This document shows positions 31,299 to 40,231 of a stretch of DNA of 62,878 nt, piece after piece (the first letter of the stretch is position 1; each line of letters begins with the position of its first letter). Both the position numbers and the translations under genes were made by a program. This stretch comes from Streptomyces sp. H27-C3. GTDB lineage: Bacteria; Actinomycetota; Actinomycetes; Streptomycetales; Streptomycetaceae. The stretch spans positions 1 to 62,878 of the forward strand of contig NZ_JASITA010000043.1 of the NCBI RefSeq assembly GCF_030063415.1, given 5' to 3'. The notes under the pieces are model-generated. The model saw only the letters and a program-made list of their open reading frames with translations. It was not told the origin of the DNA and did not search any database.

Positions 31299-34200
31299 CT
31301 ACACCCCCTCCGGCAGCCCGTCCGCGAGCACCTCCGCCAGGTGCCTGGCCCGCTGCCCTGCCAGCTGTTCCAGCTGTGTACGGCACGAATAGCCGTCCGC
31401 CAGGACGACCGCGCGCCCACCGTCACCCGCGCCCGCTCCCTCCACCGCGCCCGTCGCCTTCCGCACGGACGGCAGCAGCTGTTCCTCCGCGCACGCCACC
31501 GACACCTCGTAGTGCCCGCGCTCGAAGCCGAAGTTCCCGGCGAGCCCGCAGCAGCCGCCGCTCAGCTCGCCCGTCAGCCCGGCCCGCTCGCGCAGCCGGC
31601 GTTCGGCCGCGTCGCCGAGGATCGCGTGCTGGTGGCAGTGCGTCTGGCCGACGGCGGGGCGGTCGACGCGGGGCGGCTGCCAGTGCGGGGCGCACTCCTC
31701 GATGGCCTCGGCGAAGGTCCGTACCGACGAGGCGAGTGCGGCGGCGCGCGGGTCGTCGGGCAGCAGCTCGGGCAGGTCGGACTTGAGCGCGGCCGCGCAG
31801 CTCGGCTCCAGTACGACGACCCGCGCGCCACCGGTCAGCAGCGGCGCGACCAGGTCGAGGGTGCCCCGCATGACCTCGCGGGCCCGGTCCAGCTGCCCGG
31901 TCGATACGTACGTGAGCCCGCAGCAGACCCCCCGGCGGCGCACGCCGAAGGCGCGGGCCCCTTTTCTCGCCACCTCGCCGTCCCCCTCGTCGGGGACGGG
32001 GAGGACGATCGCGGGCGGGAGCACGGTCCGCAGCCCGGCCGCTTCCAGGACCCGTACGGCGGCCTGTCCCACGGACGGCGACAGGTAGTTGGTGAAGGTG
32101 TCGGGCCACACGACGACAGTGGGCCCCGCGCCCCCGGCCGGCCGCCCCTCCTGCGCCGACTGCCCGTCCCGGACCTGCGGGCCTTGTTGCCCACCGCGCA
32201 CCGGCCGACCGTCCCCGACCTGCGGGCCCCGACCGTCCCCGACCTGCCCACCCCGCAAGGTGTCCCGCACACTCCGCCCGTCCCGCCCCTGCTCCTTCAC
32301 CCGCCGGTGCCACCAGCTGCTGAACGTCTCGGTGGCCAGCCGGGGAATGTTCCGCTCCGGGGCGATTCCGCCGAGCCGTTTCGCGAGGGCGGCCGGCGGA
32401 CGCATCCCTGCCGCCGCGTTCGCCGCCCGTGCGAGCCGCAGCCGGGAGACCAGTCGCAGCCACTGGGGCAGGCGGCCCATGGTGTAGTGCGCGGCGGGGC
32501 GCAGCCGACCCTTGTAGTGGTGGTGCAGGAATTCCGCCTTGTACGTGGCCATGTCGACGCCCACCGGGCAGTCGGTCCTGCATCCCTTGCAGGACAGGCA
32601 CAGGTCGAGCGCGTCCCGCACCTCCGTCGAGCGCCAGCCGTCGGTGACGACCTCCCCGGCGAGCATCTCGTGCAGCAGTCGCGCCCGCCCGCGCGTGGAG
32701 TGCTGTTCGTCGCCGGTGGCCCGGAAGGAGGGGCACATGACGGCTGCCCCCGAGATCGCCTCGGTGCGGCACTTGGCGACGCCCACGCAGCGGCGTACGG
32801 CGGCCGAGAAGTCGCCGCCGTCGTGCGGGTAGGCGAAGGCGACGTCGACCCGGTCCTTGGGCAGCACGGCGAAGCGGAGGTTCTCGTCGAGGCGGGCGGG
32901 GTGGACCAGCATGCCCGGGTTCATGCCGCCCGCCGGGTCCCAGACGTCCTTGAATCGGCCGAAGAGCGCGACGAGCTCGTCGCCGTACATCTTCGGCAGG
33001 AGTTCGGCGCGGGCCTGGCCGTCGCCGTGCTCGCCGGAGAGCGAGCCGCCGTGTGCGACGACGAGCTCCGCCTGGTCCTCGGAGTAGCTGCGGAACCGAC
33101 GTACGCCGTCCTCGCTCAGCAGGTCGAAGTCGATCCGCACATGGATGCAGCCGTCGCCGAAGTGCCCGTAGGGCGTGCCGCGCAGGCCGTGCCGGCCGAG
33201 CAGCGCCCTGAAGTCCCGCAGGTACGCGCCGAGCCTGGCGGGCGGGACCGCGCAGTCCTCCCAGCCGGGCCAGGCCTCGCTCCCGTCCGGCATCCTCGTC
33301 GCCGTGCCACTGGCGTCCTCACGGATGCGCCACAGGGCGCGCTGCCCCGCCGCGTCCGTGACGACCACGCCGTCCAGCGCCTGGGCCGCCTTCACCAGGG
33401 CCTCGGCGCGCGAGCGGGCCTCACCGGGGCTGCCGCCGCCCGTCTCCACGAACAGCCAGGCCGAGCCACGCGGCAGCAGGGCCCGCTCCGGCGCGGGGAC
33501 CAGGTCCTCGGCCATGCCCTCGACGGTCAGCGGCCCGTACGGCAGCAGGGCGGACGCGGCTTCGGCGGCGGCGCCCTCCGCGGCGTACCCGAGGACCGCG
33601 AGCGCCCGCGCGCGGGGCGCCTCCACCAGGCGCACGGTCGCCTCGCTCACCACCCCCAGCGTGCCTTCGCTCCCGCAGAACGCGCGTGCCAGGTCCACGC
33701 CGTTCTCCGGGAGCAGCGCGTCCAAGGCGTATCCGGAGATGCGGCGGGGCAGTTCAGGGAATCCGGTGCGCAGGAGCGCGAGGTTGCCTTCCACCAGCGC
33801 GCGCAGCCCTTCGGGCGCCCCCTGCCAGCCCTGCCCGATGTGCCGTACCTCGCCGCCGTATCCGACGACCGACAGCCGGTGGATATTGTCGGCGGTCGTG
33901 CCCCAGGCCACCGAGTGCAAGCCACAGGAGTTATTGCCGATCATGCCGCCGAGGGTGCAGCGGCTGTGCGTGGACGGGTCGGGGCCGAAGGTCAGACCGT
34001 GGGCGCCCGCGGCCGCCCGCAGGTCGTCGAGGACAACGCCCGGCTGCACCACGGCGGTACGGGCCTCGGGGTCCAGCTCGGTGATGGCCCGCATATGGCG
34101 GGTGAGGTCGAGGACGACGCCGGTGCCGGTGGCCTGCCCCGCGATCGATGTGCCGCCGCCGCGCGGCACGACGGGCACCTCGTGCGCCCGGCAGACGGCG

Positions 34201-34412
34201 AGCGCGGCGGCCACGTCGTCGGCGTCGCGCGGGGCGACGACCCCGAGGGGCACGCGCCGGTAGTTGGAGGCGTCCATCGTCATCAGGGCGCGCGCCGCCG
34301 CGTCGAAGGCGACCTCTCCCCGCACGGCCGACTTCAACTCGCGCACCAGAGCCGTGGTGTCACGCGCGTGGATCGTCGTCCCGTGCCGCCGTTCGTCCCG
34401 CTGTTCAGCCAT
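31299..34412 (-). CDS. FAD-linked / Fe-S D-2-hydroxyacid dehydrogenase (YdiJ-like GlcD-GlcF fusion)
   Basis: A 1037-residue fusion. FAD-binding PCMH domain: VPVVPRGGGTSIAGQATGTG and MIGNNSCGLHSVAWGTTADN. FAD-oxidase C-domain: GTPYGHFGDGCIHVRIDFDL and SLSGEHGDGQARAELLPKMY. Then two 4Fe-4S motifs (GVAKCRTEAISGAAVMCPSF; CLSCKGCRTDCPVG) and two CCG domains (GVCCGLTYVSTGQ; SGGCCGLAGNFGFERGHYE). The layout matches E. coli YdiJ, which oxidises D-2-hydroxyglutarate or D-lactate. Between Fe-S and CCG regions is a repetitive Gly/Arg/Asp linker (GDGRGPQVGDGRPVRGG). Confidence 0.88.
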   Translation of the reverse strand: MAEQRDERRHGTTIHARDTTALVRELKSAVRGEVAFDAAARALMTMDASNYRRVPLGVVAPRDADDVAAALAVCRAHEVPVVPRGGGTSIAGQATGTGVVLDLTRHMRAITELDPEARTAVVQPGVVLDDLRAAAGAHGLTFGPDPSTHSRCTLGGMIGNNSCGLHSVAWGTTADNIHRLSVVGYGGEVRHIGQGWQGAPEGLRALVEGNLALLRTGFPELPRRISGYALDALLPENGVDLARAFCGSEGTLGVVSEATVRLVEAPRARALAVLGYAAEGAAAEAASALLPYGPLTVEGMAEDLVPAPERALLPRGSAWLFVETGGGSPGEARSRAEALVKAAQALDGVVVTDAAGQRALWRIREDASGTATRMPDGSEAWPGWEDCAVPPARLGAYLRDFRALLGRHGLRGTPYGHFGDGCIHVRIDFDLLSEDGVRRFRSYSEDQAELVVAHGGSLSGEHGDGQARAELLPKMYGDELVALFGRFKDVWDPAGGMNPGMLVHPARLDENLRFAVLPKDRVDVAFAYPHDGGDFSAAVRRCVGVAKCRTEAISGAAVMCPSFRATGDEQHSTRGRARLLHEMLAGEVVTDGWRSTEVRDALDLCLSCKGCRTDCPVGVDMATYKAEFLHHHYKGRLRPAAHYTMGRLPQWLRLVSRLRLARAANAAAGMRPPAALAKRLGGIAPERNIPRLATETFSSWWHRRVKEQGRDGRSVRDTLRGGQVGDGRGPQVGDGRPVRGGQQGPQVRDGQSAQEGRPAGGAGPTVVVWPDTFTNYLSPSVGQAAVRVLEAAGLRTVLPPAIVLPVPDEGDGEVARKGARAFGVRRRGVCCGLTYVSTGQLDRAREVMRGTLDLVAPLLTGGARVVVLEPSCAAALKSDLPELLPDDPRAAALASSVRTFAEAIEECAPHWQPPRVDRPAVGQTHCHQHAILGDAAERRLRERAGLTGELSGGCCGLAGNFGFERGHYEVSVACAEEQLLPSVRKATGAVEGAGAGDGGRAVVLADGYSCRTQLEQLAGQRARHLAEVLADGLPEGV
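32124..32300. repeat. In-frame repetitive linker in the YdiJ-like gene
   Basis: CCGTCCCCGACCTGC and CGGACCTGCGGGCC variants recur several times, encoding G-P-Q-V-G/R-D-G-R type modules on the minus strand. The insertion is about 55 residues and separates two conserved domains. Confidence 0.7.
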
Positions 34413-34519
34413 ACACGTAAGGATGCCCTGGCATCACGTGTCGCATCTCACACCTCGAATCGCTACTTCCAGGGCGAGTTGCCGAGCACAAGTAACAAGA
34501 AGTCCGACAAGAACTTCCC

Positions 34520-34590
34520 AAAGTGATCAAGAACTCTCTTATAGTGAGCCCGACTTCCCTCCGCCCATGACGTCCACGAGGCCTCGATTG
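34520..34590 (+). promoter_or_regulatory. Candidate conservon promoter
   Basis: An AT-rich pocket with TATAGT (-10, about 34540-34545) and TTCCCA about 19 bases upstream, preceded by ACAAGAA-type direct repeats. It points to the sensor gene starting at 34591. Confidence 0.45.
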
Positions 34591-36087
34591 ATGTCAGCGC
34601 ACACCCCCCTCGCGCAACGCCGAACGGGGCGCCCACCCCTGCGGCCCGCCGCCACGGCTTTCCTCCTGTCGGTCGCCGTCACCGCCCTGCTCTGCGTCTG
34701 GGCGGTGGCCGTCGCCCCGGACCGGGTGCGAGTCCCGCTCGCCTGGGGCGCGGGAGCCGCCGCCGCACTGCTCAGCGCGGCCGTCACGGTCGCCACGTAC
34801 GCCCTCCGGTCGGTAGGTCTGCTGCGTGAGCGGATCGCCGGGGTCGAGGCCGACGGCGAGCGGTTCGCCGACCGGACGGTGCCCGCTCTGGTGACGCGTC
34901 TGCGCGAGGGCGCGTCCGCCGCTACCGCCCTGGCCGCCACTTCACTGCCGACCGTCGGCGATGCCGGCGCGCGCCGCGTACTGACCACGCTCGCCCAGGA
35001 GGTGGCCCGCGGCGAGTCGTCCCGCTCCGCCGCCATGTCGGCCTGCGCCAACGCCGCGGGCCGCATGCAGGCCCTGGCCACCAGCATGGCCGCCGACCTG
35101 CGCGAGATGGAGCACCGGCACACCGACGAGAGCGTCCTCGGCGACCTGATGCACCTGGACCACCGCACCGCGCAGGCGGGCCGGCTGGCCGACAGTGTCG
35201 CCGTACTGACCGGGGCGCGCTCCGGGCGGCGCTGGGCGAAGCCCATCGTCATGGAGTCCATCCTGCGCGGCGCGATGGGCCGGATCAGCGGCTACCAGCG
35301 GGTGCGGCTGCACTCCACCAGCGAGGTCGCCGTCGCGGGACACGCCGCCGAGGGCGTCATGCACGCCCTCGCCGAACTCCTCGACAACGCGGCCAACTTC
35401 TCGCCGCCCACCGCCGAAGTCCATGTGTACGTCGAAGAGGTCCCGGCCGGGATCATCATCACCGTCGAGGACAGCGGCCTGGTGATGAGCGATGTACAGC
35501 TGCGCCGCGCCGAACGGGCCGTGTCCGAGGCGGCGCTGGACCTGACCACCCTGTCGGGCACCCGCCTCGGCCTGGCCGTGGTGGGCTGCCTGGCCCGCAA
35601 GCACGGGCTGACGGTCTCCTTCCGCCCGTCCGCGCGCGGCGGTACGGGCGCGCTGATGATGCTCCCCCAGGAGCTCGTCGCCCGCCCCCGCCCCGAGGCG
35701 GACCCGGCGCCCGAGCCCGTCCACACACAGGCAGCGCAGTCACCGGCAGCGGCCACCACGGCGACGGCAATGGCAACGCAGGCTCCCGCGCAGCCGTCCA
35801 CGCCCGCCGCGCCCGCCACCGAGGCACCCGCACCCGCACCCGCACCCGCCGAAACCACCGCCGGGCTCCCCAAGTTCGGCGACAGCGGCCTCCCCAAGCG
35901 CCGCCGGGGCCGGACCCTCGCCGCCGCACACGCCGAAACCCCGCAGGTCCGCACCCCCAGCACCACCCCGGCCTCACCGCCGCCGGACCAGACGGCCAGG
36001 GCGGAACGGTTCAGCACCTTCCGCCGCGCCGTGCAGGGCCGGAGCGCGTCACCGTCTTCGTCTCACCCGGAGGGCAACACCCCATGA
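34591..36087 (+). CDS. cvnA: Conservon sensor ATPase (CvnA-type, nitrate/nitrite-like histidine kinase)
   Basis: A 498-residue membrane protein. Two N-terminal TMs (AFLLSVAVTALLCVWAVAVA; LAWGAGAAAALLSAAVTVAT), a helical dimer region (MEHRHTDESVLGDLMHLDHR with the H-box-like histidine) and an HATPase_c domain (MHALAELLDNAANFSPPTAE, EDSGLVMSD, GLAVVGCLARKHGL). The tail is Ala/Pro-rich (APAPAPAETTAG) and ends in a short basic motif. Conservons are Streptomyces four-to-six gene modules resembling eukaryotic G-protein relays. Start 34591 chosen over 34567 because GAGG lies ten bases upstream; overlaps the next gene by ATGA. Confidence 0.88.
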   Translation: MSAHTPLAQRRTGRPPLRPAATAFLLSVAVTALLCVWAVAVAPDRVRVPLAWGAGAAAALLSAAVTVATYALRSVGLLRERIAGVEADGERFADRTVPALVTRLREGASAATALAATSLPTVGDAGARRVLTTLAQEVARGESSRSAAMSACANAAGRMQALATSMAADLREMEHRHTDESVLGDLMHLDHRTAQAGRLADSVAVLTGARSGRRWAKPIVMESILRGAMGRISGYQRVRLHSTSEVAVAGHAAEGVMHALAELLDNAANFSPPTAEVHVYVEEVPAGIIITVEDSGLVMSDVQLRRAERAVSEAALDLTTLSGTRLGLAVVGCLARKHGLTVSFRPSARGGTGALMMLPQELVARPRPEADPAPEPVHTQAAQSPAAATTATAMATQAPAQPSTPAAPATEAPAPAPAPAETTAGLPKFGDSGLPKRRRGRTLAAAHAETPQVRTPSTTPASPPPDQTARAERFSTFRRAVQGRSASPSSSHPEGNTP

Positions 36088-36524
36088 CCGCCACCACCGA
36101 CGAGAAGCTCAACTGGCTGCTGGAGAGCCTGCTGGAGCGCACCCCCGGCACCCGGCACGCCCTCGTCCTGTCCCGGGACGGCCTCAGGCTCTGCCGTACT
36201 CCCGAACTCTCCGTCGACCAGGCCGACCAGCTGGCCGCCATCTCCGCGGGCATCCAGAGCCTGTCGCACGGCGCTTCCATGGAGTTCGGCGACGGCAGCG
36301 GCGGCGTACGGCAGGCGATGGCCGAGTTCTACGGCGGCATCCTGTTCATCGTCGAGGCCGGCGCGGGCGCGCACCTCGCCGTCGTGGCGTCCGAGGACTC
36401 CGACGTCGGCCTGATCGGCCACAACATGAGCGAACTCGTGGAGCAGCTGGGCGAATACCTCAGCGCGGAACCGCGCCAGGAACCGGGCGAAGCGAGCCGG
36501 CGCGACGCCGACGTGCCGACGTGA
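36084..36524 (+). CDS. cvnB: Conservon roadblock/LC7 protein
   Basis: A 146-residue roadblock/LC7 domain protein (LNWLLESLLERTPGTRHALV, LSRDGLRLCRTPELSVDQAD, GGILFIVEAGAGAHLAVVAS). CvnB proteins act as partners, probably GTPase-activating or scaffold, of the conservon GTPase. Overlaps neighbours by 4 bases on both sides. Confidence 0.92.
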   Translation: MTATTDEKLNWLLESLLERTPGTRHALVLSRDGLRLCRTPELSVDQADQLAAISAGIQSLSHGASMEFGDGSGGVRQAMAEFYGGILFIVEAGAGAHLAVVASEDSDVGLIGHNMSELVEQLGEYLSAEPRQEPGEASRRDADVPT

Positions 36525-36904
36525 CCCCTCCCCTGCCTCCGGCGGGGAGGTCCCGGTTCAGCCGCAACGACGACCCCGACCGGCTGTACACCCTCACGCA
36601 GGGACGCAGCCGGTCCGGATCGGACGCCTTCGACCTGGTGACCCTGGTGGTCGGTGAGTGCGATCCGACGCCGGGGATGCAGTCGGAGCACGCCGCGATC
36701 CTGCGGATGTGCAGCCACCCGATCGCCGTCGTGGAGATCGCCGCCGAACTCAACCTGCCCGTGAGCATCGTCCGCATCCTGTTGAGCGACCTGCTCGACA
36801 CCGGCCGGATCAGCGCCCGCCACCCGCGCACGGCGCCGTCCTCGGCCGAACTGCCCGACCACGACCTCCTGGAGCAGGTGCTCGTTGGACTCCGCAATCT
36901 CTGA
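36521..36904 (+). CDS. cvnC: Conservon DUF742 protein
   Basis: A 127-residue DUF742 protein with a winged-helix-like core (MCSHPIAVVEIAAELNLPVS, VRILLSDLLDTGRI). Begins RNDDPDRLYTLTQGRS, standard for the family. GTG start in a GTGA overlap; its end overlaps the GTPase start by about 20 bases. Confidence 0.92.
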   Translation: MTPPLPPAGRSRFSRNDDPDRLYTLTQGRSRSGSDAFDLVTLVVGECDPTPGMQSEHAAILRMCSHPIAVVEIAAELNLPVSIVRILLSDLLDTGRISARHPRTAPSSAELPDHDLLEQVLVGLRNL

Positions 36905-37577
36905 CCGAACGTCCGGCCGCGAGCCGGGCCGCCGCGCTCTCGCGCGCACCGCCGACAACGGTCTCAAGATCGTCATCGTCGGTGGTTTCGGCGTCGGCAA
37001 AACGACCATGGTCCGCTCGGTCAGCGAGATCCGTCCGCTGAACACCGAGGAGACGATGACCAAGGCGGGCGAGTCCGTCGACGTCCTGGGCAACCTCAGC
37101 GGCGTACGGACCAAGTCCGCGACCACCGTCGCCTTCGACTTCGGCCGGATCTCGATCGACGACCGTACGGTCCTCTACTTGTTCGGCGCCCCCGGCCAGG
37201 AGCGCTTCTGGTTCCTGTGGGACCGGTTGTTCTCCGGCACGCTGGGCGCGGTCGTCCTCGTCGACACCCGGCGCCTCGCCGACTCCTGGTACGCCATCGA
37301 CCGCCTGGAGCACCACGGCACGCCGTTCGTCGTCGCCCGCAACAACTTCGGCGGCCCGGCCCACACCGAACAGCAGGTCCGTGAGGCGCTGGATCTGCCC
37401 GACGACGTACCGATGATCGACTGCGACGCACGGTCCCGTACGTCGAGCAAAGACGTGCTCATCACGCTCGTCGAGCACCTGCAGAGTCTCCGGAGCCGCC
37501 GGAGCACCTCCGCCGCCCGCGGGGACACGCCGGCGACTCGGGGCACGACACCGATTCCGGAGACCACCACACCGTGA
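36885..37577 (+). CDS. cvnD: Conservon small GTPase
   Basis: A 230-residue GTP/ATP-binding protein. P-loop GGFGVGKTTMVRSVSEI, switch/G3 region YLFGAPGQERFWFLWDRLF, and a degenerate NKxD position (VVARNNFGG). TTG start at 36885; no in-frame ATG/GTG fits better. The C-terminus has a Thr/Pro-rich tail. It likely switches partner binding in response to the CvnA sensor. Confidence 0.9.
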   Translation: MDSAISDRTSGREPGRRALARTADNGLKIVIVGGFGVGKTTMVRSVSEIRPLNTEETMTKAGESVDVLGNLSGVRTKSATTVAFDFGRISIDDRTVLYLFGAPGQERFWFLWDRLFSGTLGAVVLVDTRRLADSWYAIDRLEHHGTPFVVARNNFGGPAHTEQQVREALDLPDDVPMIDCDARSRTSSKDVLITLVEHLQSLRSRRSTSAARGDTPATRGTTPIPETTTP

Positions 37578-38875
37578 CGTCCACCCCGCCACCGCCCCAG
37601 TGCCCGGCCCACATCCCGGTGCCCGACACCCACACCTCCGCCGTGCCGCTGAGCGGGGACCGCTTCCACTCCGAACCGGGCGCCCTCTACCGGGAGATGC
37701 GCCGCGACCACGGGTCCGTCAGTCCGGTGCTGCTGGCCGGAGACGTACCGGCGTGGCTGGTCATCGGCTACCGCGAGTTGCACCAGCTCACCAGCGACCC
37801 GGTCCTCTTCAGCCGCGACTCCGACCTGTGGAACCAGTGGGAGCACATCCCCGACGACTGGCCCATGCTGCCGATGATCGGCCGTAACCAGCCGTCGATC
37901 CTCTACACCGTCGGCGAGCGCCACCAGCGGCGGGCCACGATGATCGGCGACGCGCTGGAGGCCGTCGACCCCTTCGAGCTGCGGCGGCACGCCGAGCAGT
38001 TCGCGGACGCGCTCATCGACGCGTTCTGCGGGAGCGGTGAGACCGAGCTCATCGGCCGGTACGCGACGCTGCTCCCGATCCTGGTACTCGCCCGCTGTTA
38101 CGGCTTCACGGACGCCCAGGGCCCCGGGCTCGCCAAGGCCATGAACGACATGATCGACGGCAGCGCGGACGCACTCGCGGGCCAGGCGCACGTCGGGGCG
38201 TCCATGCTGCGGCTGATCGCCGACAAGAGCGCGGAGCCGGGCGCCGACGTGACCTCCCGCATGATCACGGGGCAGCTGGGTGTGGCGGACGGCTTCACCC
38301 ACGAGGAGATCGGCCAGGACCTGATGGTCATGATGGCGGCCGGCCACCAGCCGACCGCCGACTGGATCGGCAACTCCCTGCGGCTGATGCTCACCGACGA
38401 CCGCTTCGCCGCGTCCCTGTCCGGCGGCCGGCACAGCGTCGCCGAGGCCATGAACGAGGTCCTGTGGGAGGACACCCCGACCCAGAACGTCGCGGGCCGC
38501 TGGGCGTCCCGCGACACACATCTCGGGGGCCGCCACATCCGCCGCGGCGACCTGCTGGTGCTCGGCATCGGCGCCGCCAACGCCGACCCGCAGGTGCATA
38601 TCGACAGCACGGCACTGACCGGCGGGAACAACGCGTTCTTCTCGTTCGGCCACGGCGAGCACCGCTGCCCGTTCCCGGCGCAGGAGATGGCCGAGGTCAT
38701 CGCGCGTACGGGCATCGAGGTGCTCCTGGACCGGCTGCCCGACATCGATCTCTCGGTCCCGGCCGACGCGCTGGAGCGGCGCCCGTCGCCATGGCTGCGC
38801 GGACTGTCGGTGCTACCGGTGCGCTTCACCCCGACCCCTTCCCTCGGAACACCCGCTCTCGGAGGCCCCAGATGA
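37574..38875 (+). CDS. cvnE: Conservon cytochrome P450 without canonical ExxR
   Basis: A 433-residue P450. Heme loop FFSFGHGEHRCPFPAQEM has the axial Cys. The I-helix reads MMAAGHQPTADWIGN. At the expected K-helix site the sequence is MNEVLWEDTPTQNVAGRW, so the usual ExxR arginine is Trp. Conservon P450s of this type may be similar; substrate unknown. GTG start overlapping the GTPase stop (GTGA). Confidence 0.88.
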   Translation: MTSTPPPPQCPAHIPVPDTHTSAVPLSGDRFHSEPGALYREMRRDHGSVSPVLLAGDVPAWLVIGYRELHQLTSDPVLFSRDSDLWNQWEHIPDDWPMLPMIGRNQPSILYTVGERHQRRATMIGDALEAVDPFELRRHAEQFADALIDAFCGSGETELIGRYATLLPILVLARCYGFTDAQGPGLAKAMNDMIDGSADALAGQAHVGASMLRLIADKSAEPGADVTSRMITGQLGVADGFTHEEIGQDLMVMMAAGHQPTADWIGNSLRLMLTDDRFAASLSGGRHSVAEAMNEVLWEDTPTQNVAGRWASRDTHLGGRHIRRGDLLVLGIGAANADPQVHIDSTALTGGNNAFFSFGHGEHRCPFPAQEMAEVIARTGIEVLLDRLPDIDLSVPADALERRPSPWLRGLSVLPVRFTPTPSLGTPALGGPR

Positions 38876-40116
38876 CGACCTGCCCGCACGCCGCTGCCGC
38901 AGGCGACACCATCACTCTGGACCCGTTAGTCGCCGATCTGGACGCCGAGAGCGCCGTGCTGCGCGCGGCGGGCCCGCTCGCGCGGGTGGCACTGCCGGGC
39001 GGGGTAGCCTGCTACGCGGTGACCCACCACGCCGCGGCCCGCCAACTCCTCACCGACGCGCGGCTGGTGAAGGACATCAAGGTGTGGGGCGCGTGGCAGC
39101 GCGGCGAGATACCCCTGGACTGGCCGCTGATCGGTCTGGCCAACCCGGGCCGCTCCATGCTGACCGTCGACGGCGCGGAGCACCGGCGGCTGCGCACTCT
39201 GGTCGCGCAGGCGCTGACCGTGCGCCGGGTGGAGCGCCTGCGCGCCGGTATCGAGCAGCTCACCACCGGCATGCTGGACGGCCTGGCGGCGCGCCCCGCA
39301 GGTGAAGTGGTAGACCTGAAGGCGGAGTTCGCGTACCCCCTCCCGATGAATGTCGTCGGTGAGCTGATGGGCGTGGAGGCGGCCGACCACCCCCGCCTCA
39401 AGGCCCTCTTCGACACGTTCTTCTCGACGCAGACGCCTCCGGAGGAGGTCCCGCAGATGATGGCGGACCTCGGGGAGCTGTTCACCCGGGTCGTCGACGC
39501 CAAGCGGGCGGACCCCGGTGACGACCTCACCAGCGCGCTGATCGCCGCCTCCGAGGACGGCGACCACCTCACCGACGAGGAGATCCGCAACACCCTCCAG
39601 CTGATGATCGCGGCGGGCCACGAGACGACGATCAGCCTGATCGTCAACGCGGTGGTCGCCCTCCAGACCCACCCCGAGCAGCGCGAGCTCGTACTGTCCG
39701 GCGAGGTCCCGTGGGAGAACGTGATCGAGGAGACCCTGCGCTGGTCCACTCCGACCTCACACGTCCTCTTCCGCTTCGCCACGGAGGACATCGCGGTCGG
39801 GGACTCGGGTGCGGTGCTGCCGGCGGGGGAAGCGCTGATCGTCTCCTTCGGGGCGATCGGCCGTGACGAGGGGCAGCACGGTCCGACGGCGGGCGACTTC
39901 GACGTCACCCGCACGCCGAACCGCCACATCTCCTTCGGCCACGGCCCGCACGTCTGCCCCGGCGCGGCGCTGTCCCGCCTGGAGGCGGGGGTGGCGCTGC
40001 CCGCGCTGTACGCGCGCTTCCCCGGCCTTGAGCTGGCGATCCCCGCGGCGGAGCTCCGCAACAAGCCGGTGGTGACGCAGAACGACCTCTACGAGCTCCC
40101 GGTGCGGCTGGGGTAG
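38872..40116 (+). CDS. cvnF: Cytochrome P450 of the conservon
   Basis: A 414-residue CYP105/107-like P450 with all canonical motifs: I-helix MIAAGHETTISL, K-helix EETLRW (ExxR), heme loop ISFGHGPHVCPGAALSRLE. ATGA overlap with the preceding P450 places it in the same transcript. The redox partner is not encoded here. Confidence 0.9.
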   Translation: MTTCPHAAAAGDTITLDPLVADLDAESAVLRAAGPLARVALPGGVACYAVTHHAAARQLLTDARLVKDIKVWGAWQRGEIPLDWPLIGLANPGRSMLTVDGAEHRRLRTLVAQALTVRRVERLRAGIEQLTTGMLDGLAARPAGEVVDLKAEFAYPLPMNVVGELMGVEAADHPRLKALFDTFFSTQTPPEEVPQMMADLGELFTRVVDAKRADPGDDLTSALIAASEDGDHLTDEEIRNTLQLMIAAGHETTISLIVNAVVALQTHPEQRELVLSGEVPWENVIEETLRWSTPTSHVLFRFATEDIAVGDSGAVLPAGEALIVSFGAIGRDEGQHGPTAGDFDVTRTPNRHISFGHGPHVCPGAALSRLEAGVALPALYARFPGLELAIPAAELRNKPVVTQNDLYELPVRLG

Positions 40117-40201
40117 CCGCTGCGCGGGGCTCCTGCGGCGAGTAGGGGCACAGCCCGCCGCAGGCGCCCTCCACATCTCAACCGCCGGACACGCCGCTCC
40201 C
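40117..40201. repeat. Dispersed intergenic element, copy E (partial)
   Basis: Contains AGTAGGGGCACAGCCCGCCG and CGCAGGCGCC as in the other copies, with TCAACCGCCGGACACGCC replacing the CCTCAAACGCCGG block. It separates the conservon from serC. Confidence 0.55.
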
Positions 40202-40219
40202 ACCCCACCGCGTAGCGAC

Positions 40220-40225
40220 TACGCT
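40220..40225 (+). promoter_or_regulatory. -10 element of a leaderless serC transcript
   Basis: TACGCT ends six bases before the GTG at 40232 with no ribosome site between, the arrangement seen in Streptomyces leaderless mRNAs. Confidence 0.4.
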
Positions 40226-40231
40226 CCAACC

